A stretch of 64,000 bases of DNA, taken from JANMCE01 sp963791625. Lineage in GTDB: Bacteria > Actinomycetota > Acidimicrobiia > Acidimicrobiales > Ilumatobacteraceae. The stretch spans positions 620,001-684,000 of the forward strand of contig CAWBTA010000015.1 in NCBI GenBank assembly GCA_963791625.1, written 5' to 3'. Every line of letters begins with the position of its first letter. Within the stretch, counting starts at the first letter, position 1. A model generated the notes under the pieces. The model was not told the DNA's origin and ran no database searches. It saw only the letters and a program-made list of their open reading frames with translations. The position numbers and the translations under genes are program-made. This document shows, in pieces, positions 54,395 to 63,045 of this stretch.

Positions 54395-55995
54395 AGCCTC
54401 GATCCACCGTTTCATGAGCGGGTGAGGCGGGCGCGTCCACCAAAAAGGCCTCTGGGCTGGGAGTCTGTTGATGTCTGAAGTCAACGTATCTCGAACCACA
54501 GGAGGCACTTCTTGTGTCGACATCTTCGCGCATTCTGGACCGGTTGAAAGCGACCTTTGATCATGAGGGGCTGGTAGCGAACGCCGGGCTGATCGTGCCG
54601 GCCACGTTGATGACCCGACTCGGCTTGGAAGCTCTGATCGACGGTCTCGTGCGGACGGGGTCGTCACGGCCGGGTCGCAAGATTTTGACTGTGGTCGCCG
54701 CGATCATGGCTGGTGCGACACATATCGATCATGTCGACATGTTGCGTGCTGGAGCGACGCAGCGAGTGTTGCCGTTCAAAGCAATGTCCGCGTCCACGAT
54801 CGGGACGTTCCTGCGCACGTTCACGTTCGGGCATGTCCGCCAGTTGGATGCCGTGTGCTCACGCGCGTTGCACGCCGCGTGGGCCGCTGGTGCCGGGCCC
54901 GGAAGCAGGCCGGTCGTGATCGATCTGGACTCCACGATCTGCGAGGTCCACGGCAAACAGAAACAAGGCACCGGCTATGGCTATACCGGTGTGCTCGGGT
55001 ATCACCCGCTCCTGGCCACCATGGCCGGAACGGGTGAAGTGTTGTTCGCCCGGATGCGGCATGGGTCAGCGAACACCGCCCGCGGTGCGGTCCGGTTCGT
55101 TGATGAACTCGTCGCTGTCCTCCGACGTGCCGGCGCGACTGGACCGATCACGATGCGCGCCGATTCGGGGTTCTGGGCGTGGAAACTCATCGACCGTTTG
55201 AACGTCCACCAGATCGGCTGGTCGATCACGGTCAGGCTGCATAAACACATGAAACAAGCCATCGCAGCCATCGACGATGACGCCTGGCACGACATCGACT
55301 ACACCATTGGCGGGTATGCCCAAGTCGCCGAAACCGTCTACACGACCGGCAAAGGCAAACACGCTCGCAGCGTTCGGCTGGTTGTGCGTCGCACTCGTCT
55401 CGCCGACCGAGCCCAACGACGATTGTGGCCTGATTGGCGACACCATGCGTTCATCACGAACCGCTCCGATCTCAACACGATCGAGGCCGACCAGTTCCAT
55501 CGTGAACACGCCGTTGTTGAACTCGCCATCCGGGATTTGAAAGAAGGCGCCGGGCTCGAACACCTCCCCTCCGGGAACCACCATGCCAACAGCGCATGGC
55601 TCGCCTGTGCCGTGTTGGCTCACAACCTCGGCATCTGGACCACCACCATCAGCGACCTCCGCGGTCACGCACCGGACCCGACGAACCCGCATCATCAATC
55701 TCCCCGCGGTCATCGTGAACCACGCCGGCACCATGCTCCTGCGCTTCCCGACCCGATGGCCATGGGCCGACCAATTCAACAAGATGCTCAACGCTCTCCG
55801 AGCCCTCCCCGCACCCTCCGGCTGACCACTGGCCGGGACTGGCGCGACCCCACGACCGACCAGCGCCGACAACCCAAACCTGCACGACACCAGCTTCAAC
55901 ACGCCCCGACACGGCAACGAAGTCATCAACGACCGCCGACAACAACCCGCCCCACAGCTACTCCACCGATCCGATCAATTCGGTGGATCGAGGCT
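54395..55995 (+). mobile_element. IS1380-family insertion sequence with 15-base terminal inverted repeats
   Basis: Left end AGCCTCGATCCACCG (54395-54409) and right end CGGTGGATCGAGGCT (55981-55995) are perfect complements. They flank an IS1380-type transposase, giving a 1601-base element of normal family size. I could not identify a convincing target-site duplication. It sits directly next to the IS110 copy. Confidence 0.85.
54514..55825 (+). pseudogene. IS1380-family DDE transposase, frameshifted near C-terminus
   Basis: The first frame from GTG 54514 (AGGAGG upstream) encodes the transposase body: RKILTVVAAIMAGATHIDHVDMLRAG, VVIDLDSTICEVHGKQKQGTGYGYTGVLGYHPLLAT (first Asp), ITMRADSGFWAWKLID (second Asp) and AVVELAIRDLKEGAGLEHLPSG (Glu). 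Near 55660-55680 one base too many shifts the frame. The family C-terminus (RTRIINLPAVIVNHAGTMLLRFPTRWPWADQFNKMLNAL) appears in the next frame and stops at 55825. The first frame instead runs on to 55998 with proline/arginine-rich sequence. All catalytic residues precede the shift, so activity cannot be fully excluded. Confidence 0.88.
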
Positions 55996-56039
55996 TAGGC
56001 GAGCCGTGGGCGATCGTGCGGCTCAGCGACGAGACAGGA

Positions 56040-56522
56040 TCAGGAGATCGGTTCCCGGAGTTCTCGGAAGTAGTAGAACGCGCGCTCATTCGTGTCGGGC
56101 TCAATCGATGAGTAGCCATGCCTTTCGTAGAACCGTTGGGCATCGATATCACCCTCGTCCACATTGATCTCGATGACGTCGATACCGTTGGCTCGGGCGT
56201 GCCTGTGAAGAAGATCGAGAATGGCGGAGCCGATTCCCTGGCTACGAAAGTCTGGCGCGACGTACAACTCGTCGAGCAGGCCAACCTGTCCCTCGTACCA
56301 AACATTCGGCCGAACCGTGAAGAGTGCCACGGCGACCGCTGGCTCGTCGGCGAGGATCGCAAACATGGACCCTGCGCCAAGGAGTCTGCCGAGTCGGTTC
56401 GTCAAAACCGTGGCGCCCGGCGAAGGCGTGCCGAACTCGGTGTTGAAGTCGTGGAGGAGCCGACCGACTTCGGCGACTTCGTTGACCGTCGCCAGCCGCG
56501 GCCGAACGTCGAATCTGGCCAT
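56040..56522 (-). CDS. GNAT-family N-acetyltransferase
   Basis: A 160-residue acetyltransferase starting MARFDVRPRLATVNEVAEVGRLL. The acetyl-CoA binding core is VGLLDELYVAPDFRSQGIGSAILDLLHRHARANGI (Q/RxxGxG/A type), and the C-terminal motif is FYERHGYSSIEPD. Substrate unknown. ATG 56522 is the family-like start; an arginine-rich extension to 56573 is doubtful. It lies just beyond the IS1380 right end. Confidence 0.87.
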   Translation of the reverse strand: MARFDVRPRLATVNEVAEVGRLLHDFNTEFGTPSPGATVLTNRLGRLLGAGSMFAILADEPAVAVALFTVRPNVWYEGQVGLLDELYVAPDFRSQGIGSAILDLLHRHARANGIDVIEINVDEGDIDAQRFYERHGYSSIEPDTNERAFYYFRELREPIS

Positions 56523-57254
56523 CTCCCGATCGTATCCGTGGATCCATCGGTCCCGAGGAAGCCGCCGCCGCAACAGCGTGGGCTGACCGCGTTCTCACCG
56601 TCACTCAGCCCGCTACTCGGAAGCGCCGACAGAGCGCGTGAACCTGGTACTCGACAGCGGCGGCGTCACCACACAACAGGTACCGGTAAACATTTCCGCC
56701 GAGTAGCCGTCACGAGCGATCGGAATCTCGTTGCCACCGAACTACAACGGCTGCATGCCACCTGTGATGACATCGAACAGCGCCCGGGCTGCGTGACCGT
56801 CACGGAACTCGGCCATGCGTATCGGAGTGTCGACGCCTGGAGCGCACCGGGGTCATTCCAGAAACCTGGGACAACCGGCCAATCCGGACCGGTGGCCGTG
56901 AGCCCGGTGGTACGGCCTCGCGGACAACGGGCTGGTCTCCTTCGAACCACTGGCGCAGTACGCCGTCGGCATCCACAACCTCATGATCGCCATGACCCGT
57001 GTTGCCAACGACTCGCCGGAAAACCTACGCGCCGTCTCTTGGTTCGACAACGGCCTCCGAATCCAGGTCTAAGCCGAAATGTCCCCTATCGGCTTGCGCG
57101 TAGCCAGAATCCGTCGAGGGGGATACACTGATGACCGGCTCTGAATTCTCAGGGGTTTGTGGAGGAGTCCGCCCTTCCCAGACACGGCACAGCGGACACC
57201 TTGCCTCGGCCGACGTTGTCGGGGCCGCGCGACGCAAGGGGCGTCGCATCACCA
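56523..57254. other. Degenerate, gene-poor stretch with a coding remnant
   Basis: About 730 bases without an intact gene. On the + strand one frame encodes WYGLADNGLVSFEPLAQYAVGIHNLMIAMTRVANDSPENLRAVSWFDNGLRIQV and stops at 57072, but a TGA precedes it at about 56898. Codon-like sequence continues upstream in other frames (VNLVLDSGGVTTQQVPVNISAE near 56640). This looks like the remains of one gene broken by several frameshifts and I could not identify its family. The last 180 bases are leader for the SNF2 gene. Confidence 0.45.
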
Positions 57255-60200
57255 ATGTCGAATGCAGTCTTGGACCTCGAAGCAGCAACCTGGGCCGTCG
57301 CGGAAGGCCGCGCCACCGCCTCCGAACTGGCCTTGTTCAAAGCCAATTCCATCGCGTCCCTGCGTGTACTCACGCGACTTCTTAATGACACCGAGGAGCA
57401 GATCGCCACCCTCCGGCGACTTCCGGGCGAAGAGCGTGATCAAGTCGTCGCAGACTTCGAGGGCGTCCTTGACGGCCTGCTGGCTATCGAAGATCTCCTA
57501 CTGCCGTCCCGAGCGGGTGAAGCGGTACTGAGCGAACCGGTCGGCGAAGTGCGCCTCCAAGCATCATGGTCGAACGGACTGATCGTGGTGTGGGCCGCGG
57601 GGCCGCTGAGCCCGCCAGCCAGCAACGACGAATTGGCCGACCGTCTTGAAGCAATCGGCGGCCCCTCTCTCGGATGGGCGCTGCACCCCAACATCACCCT
57701 TCCGACCGGTGTACAAGCCGACGCGCTCGCCATCCCGGTGAAGGACGTTCTCGGATGGCTCGTGGCCATCGGCGGCGGCCTCGGACGCGACGGTGTCGGG
57801 CCAAGCGTCGTGTGGCTCAGCCGAGTAGCCGTGGAAGCAGTACGTCTCGTCGCGCAGGGCGCCGTGGTGCCCATGCTGGTCACCGAACGCTCGTCGACCG
57901 ACAACCGCATGGTTGATGCCGCGGTGCGCTGGCAGCCGGCCTTGGTGAGCGACGAACTCATCCGGGATCTGTCAGCCTGGATGCCCGGGCCCGTCGTGGC
58001 CGTCACGCCGGCCGACGCCCGAGCCACCACACTTGCCGTGCTCGGCGCGGTGGTGGAGGCCATCGTGAGCGATGCGGCCGGACGCTTGCAGCTCCCGGCA
58101 CCGCCGCCAACCACCAACAACGCGGCCGACGTGTCCGAGGCCATCATGACTCGGTTGAACGGCTCAAAATTTCCCGTGCCGTTCGGTCTGGCCGCCGACG
58201 TCACGCGTCGGTTGGAGCAGTGGTCCCGCACGGTCACCTCGCTCGGCCGACCCAAGCTGGTGGTGCAACTGGACCCGCCCGACGGTGGCGGCGCGTGGAT
58301 GCTCAGCGTGCTCGGACCTGGACCGAAGAGCCGTTACCTGCCTATCGAAGTTGCGCTCGGCGCAACCTCGAACACGCGCCCGATCGCCGATGAACTGTCC
58401 CGTCTTGAGCGCATTTACCCCGTGCTCCATCGCCCAGGTCAGTTGCGACGCGGCCAGGTCGTTCTCAGCCAGCAAGAGGCGTGGGAACTGATGACCGACA
58501 TCGGCGAGACGATTGAGGCGGCCGGTTTCGAAGTGCGAGTCCCCGCGCTGTCTCGCAAGAAGGCCTCACCGACGCTGCGCCTGTTCACCGAGATCTCAAG
58601 CGCCAACTCGGTGGTCGGCGCCCATCAGCTCAGCAACGTGCGGTGGTCGGTGGTGTTCGGCGACGTCGAACTCACCGCCGCCGAGATCACCCGCCTTGCC
58701 AATGAGGCTCGCCCGCTGGTGCAGTCACACGGCAAATGGATCGAGCTTGATCGCGTCGATCTGAAAGAAGCGGCAGCCGCACTGGCCGAACGCGCCGCGA
58801 AGAAGCAGATGACCGGTGCCGAAATTCTGCGTCACGGCATCGGCCTGGAAGGGTCGCCGTGGGGCGGTGGCGTGATGGTGGAAGGCAACAGCTGGGCCAC
58901 GGACCTGCTCAACCGAGCCAAGGACGTCTCCCGCGAACCCATCACCTCGCCCGAAGGTTTCAAGGGGGAACTCCGTAGCTACCAGGCCCAGGCTCTGGCC
59001 TGGCTCGGCTTCCTCGACGCAGCCGGTCTCGGCGGCTGTCTGGCCCTCGATATGGGCCTCGGCAAAACCCCAACCACGCTCGCTCACCTTGCTCGCACTT
59101 CAGGCGGTGGCGCCGCGCTGGTCATCGCTCCCCCTGCCGTCGTGGGCAACTGGGCGGCGGAAGCGAAGAAGTTTGCACCCAAGCTGCGGGTCATCGTGCA
59201 TCACGGTGGCACCCGCGCCGAGGACGACGAACTGCTCGCCAACATGGACAAGGTCGACGTGGTCATCACCACCTACGGCACGGCCGTGCGTGATATCGAG
59301 GTACTCGCCAGCCGCACGTGGGCGCGTGTTGTGCTCGACGAGGCCCAAGCCATCAAGAACCCGGCCAACCAGTCGGCCCAGCTGTTGCGTCGCATCAACG
59401 CCAACTCGCGAATCGCTCTCACCGGCACCCCGGTTGAGAACGGCCTCGGTGACCTGTGGGCCATCCTCGACTTCACCAACCCAGGCCTGGTGGGCACCCG
59501 TCCGGCGTTCATCAGCCAGATGGCGGGCGAAGGCGAAGCCGGACTACGCGCCCTCAACGGCATCCTCGTGTTCCGCCGCACCAAGTCCGAGCCCGAGGTG
59601 GCCGCCGAGCTTCCCGACAAGATCGACGAGCTCGACCACTGCACCATGACGCCCGAGCAGATCGGGCTCTATCAAGCCGTGCTCGACCGCTTGCTGGTCG
59701 ATGGCAGCGAGGTCGGCTCCGAGCCGAAACAGGGTGCGATCCTCGCGGCCATCACCGCGCTCAAGCAGATCTGTAACCACCCGGCTGCCTACCAGGATGA
59801 TGACCTGCCGCTCGATGGACGCTCCGGCAAACTGGCTCGTCTGGAAGAGATCATCGAGTCGGTCTTTGAGGCCAACGAACGCATCCTCATCTTCACCCAC
59901 TTTGCATCGTGGGGGCGCAAGCTGGCCGAACATCTCACCAAGGTCACCAAGACCAAAGTGCAGTGTTACGACGGCAGCCTGGCCCGTGGCGCTCGGGACC
60001 ACATGATCGATGACTTCCAAAGCCTCAAGGGCCCGGGCGCGCTCGTGCTCTCACTCAAGGCCGGTGGCACCGGGTTGAACCTCACCGCCGCCAGCCACGT
60101 CGTGTTGTACGACCGCTGGTGGAACCCAGCCGTAGAAGATCAGGCCCGTGACCGCGCCTGGCGCATCGGCCAGACCAAGACGGTCATCTCGCACCGTCTG

Positions 60201-60371
60201 GTATGCCCCGGCACCGTTGACGAACGAGTGGAAGAAGTGGTGGCCGGCAAACGCCACATCGCTGACCTTGTCCTGCCGAAGTCGAGTTCGCTGTCCGACC
60301 TCGACACCAACCAACTTCGTATGGCGCTTGGCCTGCGCCCCGACGCGTTACTCACGGAGGATTCCGTATGA
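57255..60371 (+). CDS. SNF2/Rad54-family DNA helicase-like ATPase
   Basis: A 1038-residue protein. The N-terminal 500 residues are of the bacterial SNF2-associated type. The helicase core has motif I LALDMGLGKTPTT (near residue 600), Ia APPAVVGNWAAEAKKF, motif II VLDEAQAIKN (DEAQ at about 695), motif III LTGTPVENGLGDLW, motif IV ILIFTHFASW, motif V LSLKAGGTGLNLTAASHVVLYDRWWNP and VI DRAWRIGQTKTV. It is a double-stranded-DNA translocase likely involved in repair, recombination or transcription. ATG 57255 was chosen since MSNAVLDLEAATWAVAEGRA looks native; an upstream frame to 57159 is compositionally odd. It is coupled to a small downstream gene. Confidence 0.9.
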   Translation: MSNAVLDLEAATWAVAEGRATASELALFKANSIASLRVLTRLLNDTEEQIATLRRLPGEERDQVVADFEGVLDGLLAIEDLLLPSRAGEAVLSEPVGEVRLQASWSNGLIVVWAAGPLSPPASNDELADRLEAIGGPSLGWALHPNITLPTGVQADALAIPVKDVLGWLVAIGGGLGRDGVGPSVVWLSRVAVEAVRLVAQGAVVPMLVTERSSTDNRMVDAAVRWQPALVSDELIRDLSAWMPGPVVAVTPADARATTLAVLGAVVEAIVSDAAGRLQLPAPPPTTNNAADVSEAIMTRLNGSKFPVPFGLAADVTRRLEQWSRTVTSLGRPKLVVQLDPPDGGGAWMLSVLGPGPKSRYLPIEVALGATSNTRPIADELSRLERIYPVLHRPGQLRRGQVVLSQQEAWELMTDIGETIEAAGFEVRVPALSRKKASPTLRLFTEISSANSVVGAHQLSNVRWSVVFGDVELTAAEITRLANEARPLVQSHGKWIELDRVDLKEAAAALAERAAKKQMTGAEILRHGIGLEGSPWGGGVMVEGNSWATDLLNRAKDVSREPITSPEGFKGELRSYQAQALAWLGFLDAAGLGGCLALDMGLGKTPTTLAHLARTSGGGAALVIAPPAVVGNWAAEAKKFAPKLRVIVHHGGTRAEDDELLANMDKVDVVITTYGTAVRDIEVLASRTWARVVLDEAQAIKNPANQSAQLLRRINANSRIALTGTPVENGLGDLWAILDFTNPGLVGTRPAFISQMAGEGEAGLRALNGILVFRRTKSEPEVAAELPDKIDELDHCTMTPEQIGLYQAVLDRLLVDGSEVGSEPKQGAILAAITALKQICNHPAAYQDDDLPLDGRSGKLARLEEIIESVFEANERILIFTHFASWGRKLAEHLTKVTKTKVQCYDGSLARGARDHMIDDFQSLKGPGALVLSLKAGGTGLNLTAASHVVLYDRWWNPAVEDQARDRAWRIGQTKTVISHRLVCPGTVDERVEEVVAGKRHIADLVLPKSSSLSDLDTNQLRMALGLRPDALLTEDSV

Positions 60372-60646
60372 GCCAGCAGCAACGCCGCAAAACAAACGTT
60401 CGCCGCGGTCAAGCCACCCCCAAAGCGTTCGACCTTTGGAAGCCCGTTCCGCAACCGCCGGACGTGGTCAAGATCCGCAACGTGCAACACCCAGACTCTC
60501 TGCTTGGCTCCATCGGAGATCCACCGCTCGGTATGAAGAGCGTGGTCGCCGGCCATTATCTGGCCACCGTGATCGAGCGTTCCGCCGGTGTGGCCCGAGC
60601 TCTCGCGCTCAGCGCCAACCTTCTGGAAGCCGAAGAAGACGACTGA
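60368..60646 (+). CDS. Small conserved-looking protein coupled to SNF2
   Basis: A 92-residue protein with a basic, disordered N-terminus (MSQQQRRKTNVRRGQATPKAFDLWKPVPQPPDVVKIRNVQHPDSLLGSIGDPP) and a C-terminal helix (MKSVVAGHYLATVIERSAGVARALALSANLLEAEEDD). ATGA overlap with the SNF2 gene implies co-translation. I do not recognise a family. A role as SNF2 partner is only inferred from context. Confidence 0.65.
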   Translation: MSQQQRRKTNVRRGQATPKAFDLWKPVPQPPDVVKIRNVQHPDSLLGSIGDPPLGMKSVVAGHYLATVIERSAGVARALALSANLLEAEEDD

Positions 60647-60712
60647 AGTCACACCCCGATTCGGGGCGGCGACTCCCGAATCAGCGGTGCTCCCACTATC
60701 GTGGGTTTACTC

Positions 60713-61861
60713 ATGCGACGTCGACCCTCACGACTGCTTCCGGCCCTCGGGCTTTTTGTCGCAACCGGTGCCAGCGTGGTGGTCGCGGGCAACTACTACG
60801 TGAACAGCGCACCCAACGCCGTCGCAACCGTGCCGGTTGGCAATGGCGTGCTCGACGTGCCCGTCGACGACGGATCCAGCAACGGACCGCCGGAGAACTA
60901 CCTGCTGATCGGTACCGACAGTAGGGATAACGCCGACAAGAACGACGTCGATTACGGCGGCATCATCAGCGGGAAGACCAACGCGGCATCAAGTGGCGGT
61001 ATCGCTCGCTCTGACACCATGTTGGTGCTGCGCTATGACCCGAAAGCCAAACACGGCACGCTCATGTCACTCCCCCGCGACCTTCGGGTGCAGATTGCCG
61101 ATACGGGTAAGCGCACCAAGATCAACTCGGCGATGGAGCGTGAGGACCCGGTCAAAGCGGTGGAGAACCTGGTCAAGACGGTCCAGAATTTGGGCATCCC
61201 CATTCAGCATTTCATCATGGTCGATTTCAATGGTTTCAAAGAAGTGGTGGATGCCATCGGGGGCGTGAAGGTTCAGTTCATCCATCCCACCCAAGATCCC
61301 GCCACGGGGCTCGACGTCCCCCAGGCTGATTGCGTCACCATGAGCGGCGTGCAGTCGCGTGAGTACGTGCGCAGCCGATTCTTGAAGATCTTCGTGAACG
61401 GCAAGTGGCACACCGACGGTTCCTCCGACATCGGGCGCATGGCCCGACAGCAGGACTTTTTGCAGCGGGCACTCAACCAGTCGATCGTGAAGGTCGCATC
61501 TGACCCGCAGACCCTGAGCAGGCTTCTGGATGCCGCCACGCGGAACATGAAGACGGACCCTGAGTTGAAATTGACGAAGTTCGCGGGTGGCCTGCGATCG
61601 ATGTCGAAGGGCGCGCTCGACACCTACACGCTGCCCAACACGCCGAGCGGTGAAGACCTCGTGGTGGTCGACAAGGAGGCTGCGCCGTTCTTTGCGTTCT
61701 TCCGTGGCGAAACACCAACGATCGAGCTGCCTGAGGCTCCCGCGGCTGCACCGGCTTCCACCGCCAAGGGCGCGAAGTCCTCCACCGCCCCTGCTGGTCC
61801 GGCCACAACGGCTGCGCCCGATCCGCTTGCCGAGCCGTTCATTCCGGTCACCGACTGCTGA
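60713..61861 (+). CDS. LytR-CpsA-Psr (LCP) family cell-wall ligase
   Basis: A protein of about 382 residues with a short N-terminal anchor (RLLPALGLFVATGASVVVAGNYYV). The LCP domain follows: NYLLIGTDSRDN, GIARSDTMLVLRYDPKAKHGTLMSLPRDLRVQI, KINSAMERE, HFIMVDFNGFKEVVDAIGGVKV and SREYVRSRFLKI with the arginines that bind polyprenyl phosphate. A proline/alanine tail ends the protein. It attaches glycopolymers to peptidoglycan at the outer face of the membrane. ATG 60713 is chosen; a GTG at 60701 in the same frame is the alternative. Confidence 0.9.
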   Translation: MRRRPSRLLPALGLFVATGASVVVAGNYYVNSAPNAVATVPVGNGVLDVPVDDGSSNGPPENYLLIGTDSRDNADKNDVDYGGIISGKTNAASSGGIARSDTMLVLRYDPKAKHGTLMSLPRDLRVQIADTGKRTKINSAMEREDPVKAVENLVKTVQNLGIPIQHFIMVDFNGFKEVVDAIGGVKVQFIHPTQDPATGLDVPQADCVTMSGVQSREYVRSRFLKIFVNGKWHTDGSSDIGRMARQQDFLQRALNQSIVKVASDPQTLSRLLDAATRNMKTDPELKLTKFAGGLRSMSKGALDTYTLPNTPSGEDLVVVDKEAAPFFAFFRGETPTIELPEAPAAAPASTAKGAKSSTAPAGPATTAAPDPLAEPFIPVTDC

Positions 61862-61998
61862 CATCGAGTCCCGTGTGCAGCCCGACTGGGCGTTCACAAC
61901 CGGGTCACAGCAAACTGTTGGGGCAAGCACAGAATGACCGGGCAGAGTACACACTGCGAAACCGCTGGCGCACCCTTTCGAAAGAGACGTACTGGGCA

Positions 61999-63045
61999 AT
62001 GACCACTGCTGAACACACTCCTGCCACCACCGCCGCATTGCTCGAAGACGCCCTTTTCCAGGTGAAGCGGGTCATCGTCGGCCAGGACCGCATGGTCGAG
62101 CGGGCCCTCCTGTGCCTCATCGCGCGTGGCCACTGTCTGATCGAAGGGGTACCCGGCCTGGCCAAGACCCTTACCGTTTCCACCTTGGCCCAGGTCACCG
62201 GCGGTTCGTTCGCCCGCATCCAGTTCACTCCCGACCTTGTGCCGGCAGACATTGTCGGCACCCGCATCTGGCGCCCGTCCACCGAGGCATTCGACATCGA
62301 ATGGGGCCCCGTGTTCGCCAACATCGTGCTGGCCGACGAGATCAACCGGGCACCAGCCAAGGTGCAGTCCGCGCTCTTAGAAGTCATGGCCGAGCGCCAG
62401 GTATCCATTGCCGGAACCACCCGCAAACTACCGGCCCCGTTCCTCGTGATGGCCACCCAGAATCCGATCGAATCCGAAGGCGTGTACGCATTGCCCGAGG
62501 CGCAGCGCGACCGCTTCCTGATGCAGATCGTGGTGACGCAACCGTCGTACACCGAGGAGCTGGAAATCGCGCGACGCATGGGCGTGCGCCCCCCGACCCC
62601 CGAGATGGTGTTGAGCACCGAGCAGCTCATCGCACTGCAGACCCAGGCCGACGACATTTTCGTGCACCACGCGGTGCAGGAGTACGCCGTTCGCCTGGTC
62701 ATGGCCACGCGTGATCCGAAGACCTGGTGGATGGACGACCTCACCCCCATCATCGCCCTTGGCGCCAGCCCGCGCGCCACGCTCGGTCTGCTGTCGGCCG
62801 GTCGGGCGCTGGCGGTACTACGCGGCCGTCGCTTCCTGTTGCCGCAGGACATCGCCGAAGTGGCGCCCGAGATTCTGCGCCACCGCATCATGCTTTCCTA
62901 CGACGCGCTTGCCGATGGCATCAGGGTCGATGACGTCGTGCAGCGAATCATCACCGGTACCGAGGCACCGCGTGTCGCTCCCCAGCAGGACGCCAGTAAC
63001 GCCATGCCGAGTTTCCCGCCGCCCTCGCAGTGGGCTGCCCGATGA
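61999..63045 (+). CDS. MoxR-family AAA+ ATPase
   Basis: A 348-residue MoxR protein: Walker A LIEGVPGLAKTLTV, FTPDLVPADIVGTRIW, Walker B IVLADEINRAPAKVQSALLEVMAERQVS, sensor 1 LVMATQNPIESEGVYALPEAQRDRFLM. The C-terminal lid includes LGASPRATLGLLSAGRALAVLRGRRFLLPQDIAEVAPEILRHRI. These ATPases act as chaperones that activate partner proteins containing VWA domains. It is coupled by ATGA to the DUF58 gene. ATG 61999 fits the family start. Confidence 0.93.
   Translation: MTTAEHTPATTAALLEDALFQVKRVIVGQDRMVERALLCLIARGHCLIEGVPGLAKTLTVSTLAQVTGGSFARIQFTPDLVPADIVGTRIWRPSTEAFDIEWGPVFANIVLADEINRAPAKVQSALLEVMAERQVSIAGTTRKLPAPFLVMATQNPIESEGVYALPEAQRDRFLMQIVVTQPSYTEELEIARRMGVRPPTPEMVLSTEQLIALQTQADDIFVHHAVQEYAVRLVMATRDPKTWWMDDLTPIIALGASPRATLGLLSAGRALAVLRGRRFLLPQDIAEVAPEILRHRIMLSYDALADGIRVDDVVQRIITGTEAPRVAPQQDASNAMPSFPPPSQWAAR

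Noticed and set aside
56118..57131. 337-residue open frame on the + strand
   Set aside because: Its first half is antisense to the GNAT gene and the rest crosses the degenerate region without consistent motifs.
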